Assembly (NCBI GenBank): GCA_005878415.1
Contig: VBMM01000123.1
Span: forward strand, 1 to 5,030
Direction: 5' to 3'
DNA length: 5,030 nucleotides
Source: Methanobacteriota archaeon
GTDB taxonomy: Archaea; Thermoplasmatota; Thermoplasmata; RBG-16-68-12
Positions 1 to 4,657 of this stretch are shown here, piece by piece. The notes under the pieces are model-generated. The model did not search any database. It was not told where the DNA came from and saw only the letters and a program-made list of their open reading frames with translations. Numbering within the stretch: position 1 is the first letter of the stretch; the number at the start of each line of letters is the position of its first letter. The translations under genes and the position numbers were made by a program.

Positions 1-1
1 C

Positions 2-469
2 ATCCCGGCGGAACGGATCGACACCATGCGGGTGGAGATGTCCCTGAACGACTTCGAGGCGAAGCTCTTCGCGGAACTCATCGACAAGCTCCGGCCCGAG
101 ACCGCGTACGTCGACGCGGCGGACGTCGACGAGATCGAGTTCAAGCGCGCGGTGCAGCGCGAGCTGCCGTTTCACGTCGAGATCGTCTCGCAGCACAACG
201 CGGACGAGCTTTTCCCCGTCGTCAGCGCGGCATCGATCCTCGCGAAGGTGCGCCGCGATCGCGAGATGCGGTCGATCGAACAAGAGTTCGGCGTGCCGGT
301 CGGGTCCGGTTACTCGCACGACGCCGTGACGATCGCGTTCCTGGAAAAATGGATTAGGGACCATGGCTCTCTTCCGCCGCACACGCGGGCCTCGTGGGAC
401 ACGGCTCGCCGTCTGATTGCGGAATCGCGCATCCGGAAACTCGACGAGTTCGGCGGGGGCAAGTCATGA
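2..469 (+). CDS. rnhB: Ribonuclease HII, 3' part (5' end outside the window)
   Basis: RNase HII cleaves the RNA strand of RNA-DNA hybrids and nicks at ribonucleotides built into DNA. The frame is already open at the first full codon (base 2) and reads PAERIDTMRVEMSLNDFEA, typical of the middle of archaeal RNase HII, so the ATG at 26 is probably internal. Visible landmarks are YVDAADVD with the third catalytic aspartate (codon 113-115), HNADELFPVVSAASILAKV followed by RRD with the fourth catalytic aspartate (codon 257-259), then GSGYSHD and the late RASWDT motif. The DEAGRG motif with the first two acidic residues would lie upstream of the window. The stop TGA (467-469) overlaps the next start as ATGA, suggesting cotranscription and coupled translation. 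The C-terminus looks complete. Family assignment is confident from the ordered motifs. Confidence 0.93.
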   Translation: MPAERIDTMRVEMSLNDFEAKLFAELIDKLRPETAYVDAADVDEIEFKRAVQRELPFHVEIVSQHNADELFPVVSAASILAKVRRDREMRSIEQEFGVPVGSGYSHDAVTIAFLEKWIRDHGSLPPHTRASWDTARRLIAESRIRKLDEFGGGKS

Positions 470-795
470 GGGAGATGCTCGAGGACCTGATCCAGAAGTT
501 CAACGCGAAGGTCGAATCGGACCCCGCGTTCCGCGCCGAGCTCTCCGACCTCTCGAAGACCGTGATGATCGAGCTGAAGGATGGGACGAAGTACCATTTC
601 ATCGTGAAAGACGCGAAGGTCGCAGGGCTCCTCGACGGCGGCGTGGACCACGCGGACATCACGATCGTCACGGACGCCGGCACGCTCCGCGCGCTGATCC
701 TGCGGGAGATCGGCCCGTTCAAGGCGTACGCCACGGGAAAGATCAAATTGAAGGGAAGCCTCGAGGACCTCGCGCGCTTCCGGAAGTTCTTCTGA
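466..795 (+). CDS. SCP2 sterol-carrier-fold lipid-binding protein
   Basis: This 109-residue protein looks like a stand-alone SCP2 domain, a small alpha/beta fold with a hydrophobic tunnel that binds lipids or acyl chains. Features seen: an N-terminal helix (MLEDLIQKFNAKVESD), a strand pair around VMIELKDGTKYHFIV, an ADITIVTD strand, and the C-terminal run KAYATGKIKLKGSLEDL, which matches the family pattern of a GK-I-x-GD/S turn before the last helix. No signal peptide or membrane segment is present, so it should be cytosolic. The start at 466 is preferred because its ATG overlaps the rnhB stop (ATGA); an ATG at 475 would remove only three residues. The ligand in archaea is not established, and sterol binding should not be assumed. 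A role linked to RNase HII is not implied; the overlap may only reflect shared transcription. Confidence 0.8.
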   Translation: MREMLEDLIQKFNAKVESDPAFRAELSDLSKTVMIELKDGTKYHFIVKDAKVAGLLDGGVDHADITIVTDAGTLRALILREIGPFKAYATGKIKLKGSLEDLARFRKFF

Positions 796-808
796 TCGAG
801 CGCGATAG

Positions 809-816
809 GTTTATCC
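809..816 (+). promoter_or_regulatory. TATA-like box, probable promoter of the initiator tRNA gene
   Basis: GTTTATCC stands in an otherwise GC-rich gap after the SCP2 stop codon. An archaeal TATA box is usually centred about 25-27 bases before the transcript start, which predicts a start near 838-841 and a leader of roughly 37-39 bases before the tRNA at 877, to be removed by RNase P. The same eight bases occur before the KaiC-like operon (1144-1151). No other AT-rich element lies closer to the tRNA. Confidence 0.5.
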
Positions 817-915
817 GACACGTCCCAATGCGGACGCTCAACCGCCTCCGCGGGCCGCGAATCGATCCGAACACGAAGCGGGGTGGGGTAGCCAGGATAT
901 CCCGTCGGGCTCATA

Positions 916-944
916 CCCCGGGACTCCCAGGTCCCCGGTGAGAC
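916..944 (+). other. Canonical tRNA intron at position 37/38 (29 nt)
   Basis: The insert follows anticodon-loop base A915 and ends before A945. It forms a textbook archaeal bulge-helix-bulge. The outer helix is the anticodon stem. The central four-pair helix is CTCA (910-913) with TGAG (939-942), all Watson-Crick. The three-base bulges are 914-916 and 943-945, each cut after its second base. The inner stem pairs 917-918 with 937-938, has one C-C mismatch (919/936), then pairs 920-924 with 931-935 around the loop TCCCAG (925-930). The tRNA-splicing endonuclease EndA should cut it. Confidence 0.92.
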
Positions 945-966
945 ACCCGGAGATCGATGGTTCAAA

Positions 967-999
967 AGGGCCGCGAGGACGGACCTCCGGCCCGGGACG
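967..999 (+). other. Noncanonical tRNA intron in the T-loop, position 59/60 (33 nt)
   Basis: The insert separates TTCAAA (961-966) from T1000 and the 3' T-stem strand. Seven bases lie on each side between the T stem and the inner hairpin (961-967 and 994-1000), exactly the four-plus-three spacing of a bulge-helix-bulge. In the central helix T961-A997 and C963-G995 pair, T962-G996 is a wobble, and A964/G994 is a mismatch, so this is a relaxed form. The bulges would be AAA (965-967) and CGT (998-1000); cutting each after its second base gives exactly the conserved loop TTCAAAT. The intron folds as GGGCCG (968-973) with CGGCCC (988-993), a bulged C974, GAGG (975-978) with CCTC (984-987), and a five-base loop. 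Confidence 0.85.
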
Positions 1000-1143
1000 T
1001 CCATCCCCCGCTATGGGGACGCGCGGCACGCGGAGCGGCATTTTCCGAAGCATCTCCAGTGAGGACGGCCGGTCCCGGCTCCTCCGCCTCCGCTCCCGGT
1101 CAACGCCCGCCGTTCCATCGCGCGCTGATTCTCACGACGGAAC

Positions 1144-1156
1144 GTTTATCCTAAAT
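1144..1156 (+). promoter_or_regulatory. TATA-like box of the KaiC-like operon
   Basis: GTTTATCCTAAAT is the only AT-rich stretch in the 176-base gap between the tRNA and the ATG at 1190. It predicts a transcript start near 1172-1175 and a leader of about 15-18 bases. No convincing Shine-Dalgarno match to the archaeal anti-SD is seen before the ATG; GGCAGG at 1178-1183 is the best candidate and is weak. The rest of the gap (1014-1143) holds only a short TTTT (1042-1045) that could help end the tRNA transcript. Confidence 0.55.
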
Positions 1157-1189
1157 GGGCCGGGTGGGTCGATTCTCGGCAGGCTTTCA

Positions 1190-2275
1190 ATGGATCGCGT
1201 CAAGACGGGCGTAGCCGGCCTCGACACGATGCTGAGCGGGGGACTGCTGCCCGCCCGGCCGTACGTCGTGTCGGGTCCGACCGGCGGCGGCAAGACGATC
1301 CTGTCGGCCCATTTCCTTCTCGAGGGTCTCCATGCCCAGGAGCCGTGCCTGCTCGTCACCCTCGACGAACCCCCGATCGAGGTCAAGTCGAACATGGCCG
1401 TGTTCGGCTGGAACATGGATCGCCTCAAGATCCTCGACGCGACCCCGGACGTCCGGGCGCACAAGCGCACCCGCTCCGTGATCGACGTCGGCACGTCCCT
1501 CGACGTCCGCGACATGGAACAGGTCACCGACATCCGGCAGTCGTCCCAGGTGCGCGCCCTCGAGGTGACGGTCCACAGCGTCCAGAAGATGATCAAGCAG
1601 GAGTTCGCCCAGCACCTAGACCGGACGAAACAGCGGTACAAGCGAATCGTCATCGACTCGATGACCGCCCTCAAGATGTTCTCGATGCACGGCGAGGACA
1701 GCCGCATCCTGATTCAGTCGTTCCTCCGGTTTCTCTCGGAGCTCGAGGCGACCACCCTCATCGTGTCCGAGCATCTGGACCGGACAGTATTGGAGACCGA
1801 GTTCTTCCTCTCGCGCGGGGAAATCCGCCTGCACAAGTGGCTCGACGGCAGCTTCATTCGCCGTGCCGTCTCGGTCGAGAAGTTCCGGGGCTCGTCGTTC
1901 GACGACCGGATGCGGCCGGTCGCCATCACCGCCAAGGGAATGGTCGTCTCTCTCGATTCGACGCCTCAGTCCCGCGAGCCGTCGTCCGGTCCGAAACCCG
2001 GCGAATCGTTGCTCGAGACGCGCATCATTGAGGAAGTCTCGAACGCCATCGAATCCGTCATGCGGGGAATCGAGGAAGCGCACCGCCGACAGGTCGCGAT
2101 CCGGGATATCGAGGTCGCCCTTTCGCGCGCGATGCTCGCCTTCCAGCGGCGCAACTACCAGAAGGCGATGAAGCTCGTCCTGTCCTGCGATTCCGCCCTG
2201 AAGGAGCGCATCGGCGTCGCGCCGCCCCCGCCGACCCCGACGGCGCCGCCGCGGCCGCCCGGGGGGATCCGGTGA
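1190..2275 (+). CDS. KaiC-like RecA-fold ATPase with a C-terminal helical extension
   Basis: This 361-residue protein has one KaiC/RecA-fold ATPase domain (about 1-255). It opens with TGVAGLDTMLSGGLLP, the usual KaiC lead-in. Walker A is GPTGGGKT (29-36), followed by VTLDEPP with D59-E60 at the site where KaiC domains carry the paired catalytic acidic residues. Walker B is RIVIDS with D156. VEKFRGSS near 225-235 is the typical late KaiC motif. Residues about 276-342 are predicted helical, including AFQRRNYQKAMKLV, which resembles a single TPR-like hairpin, and the tail (344-361) is proline-rich. The frame is open back to 938, but the start at 1190 is chosen because the upstream part runs through the tRNA and the promoter box, and ATG-DRVKTG matches the start of the paralogue downstream. 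Such proteins probably act in ATP-dependent signalling or switching; the partner is unknown. Confidence 0.85.
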   Translation: MDRVKTGVAGLDTMLSGGLLPARPYVVSGPTGGGKTILSAHFLLEGLHAQEPCLLVTLDEPPIEVKSNMAVFGWNMDRLKILDATPDVRAHKRTRSVIDVGTSLDVRDMEQVTDIRQSSQVRALEVTVHSVQKMIKQEFAQHLDRTKQRYKRIVIDSMTALKMFSMHGEDSRILIQSFLRFLSELEATTLIVSEHLDRTVLETEFFLSRGEIRLHKWLDGSFIRRAVSVEKFRGSSFDDRMRPVAITAKGMVVSLDSTPQSREPSSGPKPGESLLETRIIEEVSNAIESVMRGIEEAHRRQVAIRDIEVALSRAMLAFQRRNYQKAMKLVLSCDSALKERIGVAPPPPTPTAPPRPPGGIR

Positions 2276-3054
2276 TCGCCGCCGCGAAGATCCGCACGGG
2301 CGTCGCGGGACTCGACAAGATGCTCCACGGGGGCCTCGTCCCCGGCCGGCCGTACATCCTATCCGGCGCGCCCGGGTCCGGAAAGACGATCCTCTCGGTG
2401 CAGTTCCTGCGCGAGGGCCTCGAAGGCGGGGAACGATGCCTGTTCGTCGCCCTCGAGGAGCCGCCGAACGAACTGAAGATCAACATGCGAGCGTTCCGCT
2501 GGAACCTCGACGATCTCGATGTGCTCGACGCCAACTCGGACATCCGACGCTTCGAGCCGACGCCGTTGCTCGAAATCAGCACGGAAGAGGAGCCGATCAA
2601 GATGCGTGCGATCGGCGAGCGCATCCGGAAGACGCCGGATTTCGAGAGCAAGGAGGTCACCGTCCACTCGCTCCAGCAGCTCCTCAAGAACCTCCTGGTG
2701 AAGAAGAGTTACGAGCGCGTGGTGATCGACTCGATCACCGCCCTCAAGTACTTCTGCATGCGGGAGTTCGAGACGGCCCTCACGACGCAGTCCTTCATGC
2801 GGTACCTCTCGGAATCGAAGGTCACGTCGCTCCTGACGCTCGAGCTTCCCGAGGAGGGCGAAGTCCCTCCGGAGGCGTTCCTGGCCCGGGGCGAGTTCCG
2901 CCTGCACAAGCTCCGGGACGAGACCGGCATCAAGCGGTTCGTCTCTGTGGAGAAGTACAAAGGGTCGTCCCACGAAGAGGCCGTCTTCCCGTTCGAGATC
3001 ACGAACTCCGGGATTGTCGTCAACACCGTGTCGAAGCCCGCGATGGCGATCTAG
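2272..3054 (+). CDS. KaiC-like RecA-fold ATPase, paralogue of the preceding gene
   Basis: This 260-residue protein is a bare single KaiC domain without the helical tail of its neighbour. It starts at a GTG that overlaps the upstream TGA as GTGA, so translation is probably coupled; the KaiC lead-in TGVAGLDKMLHGGLVPGRP begins at residue 9, which supports this start. Walker A is GAPGSGKT (32-39), the paired glutamates are E63-E64 in VALEEPP, Walker B is RVVIDS with D154, and VEKYKGSSHEE is the late motif. Both proteins share EVTVHS(V/L)Q before Walker B and the sequence FLARGEFRLHK / FLSRGEIRLHK, so they arose by duplication. It retains all ATPase residues expected in KaiC. It is soluble and has no recognisable sensor domain. 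The pair may form a mixed hexamer, but that is inference. It ends 128 bases before ftsZ. Confidence 0.87.
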   Translation: MIAAAKIRTGVAGLDKMLHGGLVPGRPYILSGAPGSGKTILSVQFLREGLEGGERCLFVALEEPPNELKINMRAFRWNLDDLDVLDANSDIRRFEPTPLLEISTEEEPIKMRAIGERIRKTPDFESKEVTVHSLQQLLKNLLVKKSYERVVIDSITALKYFCMREFETALTTQSFMRYLSESKVTSLLTLELPEEGEVPPEAFLARGEFRLHKLRDETGIKRFVSVEKYKGSSHEEAVFPFEITNSGIVVNTVSKPAMAI

Positions 3055-3065
3055 CCGGCACCTCG

Positions 3066-3101
3066 CGCGGCGGCTCCGCGGCGGATGTCAATGCCTGTTT
3101 T
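3066..3101 (+). terminator. Weak hairpin plus short T-run after the KaiC-like operon
   Basis: CGCGG (3066-3070) can pair with CCGCG (3076-3080) around a five-base loop just after the stop codon, and a short T-run (TTTT at 3098-3101) follows 17 bases later. Archaeal termination mainly needs an oligo-T tract, and this one is short, so the call is tentative. Confidence 0.25.
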
Positions 3102-3122
3102 GTCTGACGAACGTATGACTAG

Positions 3123-3131
3123 TTTTAAATA
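3123..3131 (+). promoter_or_regulatory. TATA box of ftsZ
   Basis: TTTTAAATA is the clearest archaeal TATA-type element in the window. It predicts a transcript start near 3150-3155 and a leader of about 30 bases before the ATG at 3183. Its strength and position suggest that ftsZ is transcribed separately from the KaiC-like genes. Confidence 0.65.
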
Positions 3132-3182
3132 GCCCTACTTGGATTCGCCGCCGTCAGACTCCACTCGGGATGGGATGGCACA

Positions 3183-4166
3183 ATGAAATCGCTTCTGAAC
3201 GAGGCCTTGGCCCGACACCAGGAAGCCGAGGAAAAGGAAGAGCGCGAAGCCGCGAAAGCCACAAAGCCGCAGGACAAATCCAAGTCCGGCGACGACGAGG
3301 AGATTGAGAAGATTGTCGAATCGATTAACGTCTCGATCAAGATCGTCGGCTGTGGGGGCGGCGGTTCGAACACGATCAACCGGTGCAGCGAGGCCGGCAT
3401 CAGCGGCGCGCAGCTGTGCGCCGTCAACACGGACGCGAAGCACCTGCTCTCCGTCCGGGCGCCCAAGAAGATCCTCATCGGTAAGCGGCTGACGAAAGGC
3501 CTCGGCGCCGGAGCGCTCCCGGAGGTCGGGGAGCAGGCCGCGCACGAGAACGAAGAGGATATCCGCGACTTCATCCGCGGCGCCCACGTCGTGTTCATCA
3601 CGGCCGGGATGGGCGGCGGGACCGGCACCGGCTCGGCGCAGTACGTCGCGCGCGTCGGCAAGGAAGAAGGGGCGCTCACGATGGGCGTCGTCACGATGCC
3701 CTTCAAGTCGGAAGGCCGCATCCGGATGGAGAACGCGGAGGCGGGCCTGGACAAGCTCCGAAAGTTCTGCGATACGACGATCGTGATCTACAACGACAAG
3801 CTCCTCGAACTCGTGCCCCGCCTGCCGATCAACGCGGCGTTCAAGGTGGCGGACGAGATCCTCATGCAGTCGATCAAGGGCATGACGGAGATCATCACGA
3901 AGCCGGGCCTCGTGAACCTCGACTACGCGGACCTGATGACGATCATGAAGGGCGGCGGCGTCGCGATGATCGGCATCGGCGAGAGCGCGGAAGAGCGCGA
4001 TCGGATCGAGTACGCGATCAACGAGGCGCTGGAGTCTCCGCTTCTCGGCGAGGTCGACCTCACCCATGCTCGGGGCGCGCTCGTGCGCGTCGTCGGCGGG
4101 CCGGACCTGACCGTCTCCGAGGCCGAGAAGGCGGCGGAAGTCGTCGGGTCCGCGTGCTCCTCGTGA
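3183..4166 (+). CDS. ftsZ: Cell-division GTPase FtsZ, frame broken near the C-terminal end
   Basis: FtsZ polymerises with GTP into the division ring. Residues 1-48 are a lysine/glutamate-rich extension (EAEEKEEREAAKA) likely to be disordered or coiled. The GTPase core begins at KIVGCGGGGSN (Cys57 and following). The tubulin signature GGGTGTG is at 144-150, VTMPFKSEGRIR follows, and the catalytic T7 loop NLDYAD is at 245-250 (D247, D250). The C-terminal domain is normal through VRVVGGPDLTVSEAEKAAEVVG. The frame then departs from the family at about 4148 and meets TGA (4164-4166) after only a few unrelated residues. The missing end resumes in another frame (4148-4255). Everything upstream looks under normal constraint, so the break is either recent or an assembly error. 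The start at 3183 follows the TATA box and is the first in-frame ATG; the ribosome-binding site is weak. Confidence 0.9.
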   Translation: MKSLLNEALARHQEAEEKEEREAAKATKPQDKSKSGDDEEIEKIVESINVSIKIVGCGGGGSNTINRCSEAGISGAQLCAVNTDAKHLLSVRAPKKILIGKRLTKGLGAGALPEVGEQAAHENEEDIRDFIRGAHVVFITAGMGGGTGTGSAQYVARVGKEEGALTMGVVTMPFKSEGRIRMENAEAGLDKLRKFCDTTIVIYNDKLLELVPRLPINAAFKVADEILMQSIKGMTEIITKPGLVNLDYADLMTIMKGGGVAMIGIGESAEERDRIEYAINEALESPLLGEVDLTHARGALVRVVGGPDLTVSEAEKAAEVVGSACSS

Positions 4167-4255
4167 TCACCGGCGTCAAGTCGAAGTCCCTCCTCGGCAA
4201 GGAGGTCTACACGGGACCCGTGCGGACCTCCGCCGAAGTGGACGAGGTACGCTGA
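4148..4255 (+). pseudogene. Displaced C-terminal segment of ftsZ in another frame
   Basis: Read from 4148, the sequence gives VRVLLVITGVKSKSLLGKE, the family's S10-strand region (typically ...I/V-x-V-x-V-I-T-G-V-x-S), and runs to TGA at 4253-4255. It lies one frame back from the main FtsZ frame. Between AEVVG and VRVLLVITGV most FtsZ proteins have about two dozen residues with an ARIIWGA-type strand and a following acidic turn; none of that is present here in any frame. A deletion of length 3n+1 (roughly 65-75 bases) would explain both the shift and the missing block. Confidence 0.75.
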
Positions 4256-4265
4256 CCTCCTCCTC

Positions 4266-4285
4266 TTTTTACCCGAACCTTTTTC
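4266..4285 (+). terminator. Oligo-T tracts after ftsZ
   Basis: Two T5-type runs, at 4266-4270 (after a CTCCTCC stretch) and 4280-4284, lie just downstream of the ftsZ C-terminal segment. Archaeal RNA polymerase stops at such tracts without needing a hairpin, and none is seen. They separate the ftsZ transcript from pop5. Confidence 0.5.
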
Positions 4286-4287
4286 CA

Positions 4288-4293
4288 TTTATC
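4288..4293 (+). promoter_or_regulatory. Possible TATA-like box of pop5
   Basis: TTTATC lies in an AT-rich patch about 20 bases before the GTG start of pop5. That spacing is slightly short for a leaderless start, so either the functional box lies a few bases upstream within the T-rich stretch, or transcription enters from ftsZ. Confidence 0.35.
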
Positions 4294-4308
4294 TCCCATC
4301 GCGCGGGC

Positions 4309-4623
4309 GTGAGCACTCGACGTCCGCGGTACCGCTACATCGCGTTCCGCGTGGAGGGTCCTCGCGCCTTTCGACGAGAGGAGGTCTTCGAGGCGATTCG
4401 CAGCGCGCCCGAACGGCTGTGGCTCGTCGAGTTCCGGCACCCGCTCGGCCTCGTGCGGACGACGCACCTAATGAAGGACGCGGCGATTCGCGCCTTAGTT
4501 GCCATCGACGCGATGGCGGGGGAGCGGGTCCGGGTGACGACGGTGGGCACGTCCGGGACGATTCGCGCCGCGACCCGCAAGTACTTGGTCCATGCCGGCG
4601 GAGTCGGAAAAGAACCCTTATAA
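4309..4623 (+). CDS. rnp2: Ribonuclease P protein component 2 (Pop5 family)
   Basis: Archaeal RNase P removes 5' leaders from pre-tRNAs; Pop5 pairs with Rpp30 to activate the catalytic RNA. The 104-residue product begins RPRYRYIAFRVEG, the usual Pop5 first strand, continues with FRREEVFEAIRSA and GLVRTTH (the family's I/LVR strand), and ends with the strongest hallmark, VTTVGTSGTIRAATRKYL. It is about ten residues shorter in the middle than family members I remember. The GTG at 4309 is the only start before the first strand; no in-frame upstream start exists, and no Shine-Dalgarno is seen, so it is probably leaderless. Position directly before psmA matches the conserved archaeal order Rpp30-Pop5-PsmA, but here ftsZ, not Rpp30, lies upstream. 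Confidence 0.87.
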   Translation: MSTRRPRYRYIAFRVEGPRAFRREEVFEAIRSAPERLWLVEFRHPLGLVRTTHLMKDAAIRALVAIDAMAGERVRVTTVGTSGTIRAATRKYLVHAGGVGKEPL

Positions 4624-4624
4624 G
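4617..4624 (+). promoter_or_regulatory. TATA box of psmA, overlapping the pop5 stop codon
   Basis: CTTATAAG is a good archaeal TATA box and contains the pop5 stop TAA (4621-4623). It predicts a start near 4643-4648, giving a leader of only about 10-15 bases. The AT-rich TTTATTAG at 4632-4639 is an alternative box that would give a leaderless transcript. Confidence 0.5.
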
Positions 4625-4627
4625 TGA

Positions 4628-4642
4628 CCGCTTTATTAGCGG
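4628..4642 (+). repeat. Perfect 5-bp inverted repeat between pop5 and psmA
   Basis: CCGCT (4628-4632) and AGCGG (4638-4642) are perfect inverted copies around TTATT. The element lies between the likely TATA box and the psmA ribosome-binding site, so it could be a small operator or an RNA hairpin. It is short enough to occur by chance. Confidence 0.35.
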
Positions 4643-4645
4643 CCC

Positions 4646-4650
4646 GAGGT
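4646..4650 (+). promoter_or_regulatory. Shine-Dalgarno sequence of psmA
   Basis: GAGGT is complementary to the archaeal 16S rRNA 3' end and stands seven bases before the ATG at 4658. It supports that start over the in-frame ATG at 4673. Confidence 0.6.
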
Positions 4651-4657
4651 TTATCAT

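Larger units (their letters stand above)
877..1013 (+). tRNA. Initiator tRNA-Met (CAT) with two introns
   Basis: The three exons (877-915, 945-966, 1000-1013) join to a 75-base archaeal initiator tRNA. The acceptor stem is AGCGGGG (877-883) with CCCCGCT (1006-1012), seven perfect pairs including the A1-U72 pair typical of archaeal initiators. The D arm starts at 886. The anticodon stem TCGGG (905-909) pairs with CCCGG (946-950) and contains the three consecutive G-C pairs diagnostic of initiator tRNA. The spliced anticodon loop is CTCATAA with CAT at 912-914. The T stem GATGG (956-960) pairs with CCATC (1001-1005), and the spliced T-loop is TTCAAAT. The discriminator is A1013, and CCA is not encoded. 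The gene is interrupted after position 37 and again between positions 59 and 60. All stems are intact only when both inserts are removed, so this is not a random tRNA-like match. Confidence 0.93.

Noticed and set aside
417..941. Long + strand reading frame overlapping the SCP2 gene and the tRNA
   Set aside because: Arg/Gly/Pro-rich translation typical of a shifted frame in GC-rich DNA; it overlaps better supported genes.
966..1000. Alternative intron 2 borders from pairing GTTC (960-963) with GGAC (995-998)
   Set aside because: This gives a perfect four-pair central helix but would leave a five-base T-loop (TTCAA) after splicing, which is not a functional T-loop.
1014..1143. Possible further small RNA between the tRNA and the KaiC-like operon
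   Set aside because: No second tRNA fold, C/D-box motifs or strong stable hairpin could be found by eye; the stretch is GC-rich without clear signal.
938..1189. In-frame upstream extension of the first KaiC-like gene back to an ATG at 938
   Set aside because: It runs through the 3' half of the tRNA and its introns and through the promoter box, has arginine/proline/serine-rich composition with no resemblance to KaiC, and the ATG at 1190 starts right at the conserved domain.
3135..4067. Minus-strand reading frame of 310 residues antisense to ftsZ
   Set aside because: It mirrors the codon structure of ftsZ, is dominated by Arg, Asp, Leu and Val, and has no recognisable domain. The other long minus-strand frames over the KaiC-like genes are rejected for the same reason.
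4140..4170. Programmed -1 frameshift in ftsZ at GTCGTCGGGTCC
   Set aside because: There is no slippery heptamer or clear stimulating structure, and a shift alone would not restore the missing block of about two dozen residues; deletion or assembly loss explains both facts.
4649..4655. GTTTATC just before the psmA ATG as a promoter
   Set aside because: It would place the transcript start well inside the coding sequence; it is more likely just the spacer after the GAGGT ribosome-binding site.
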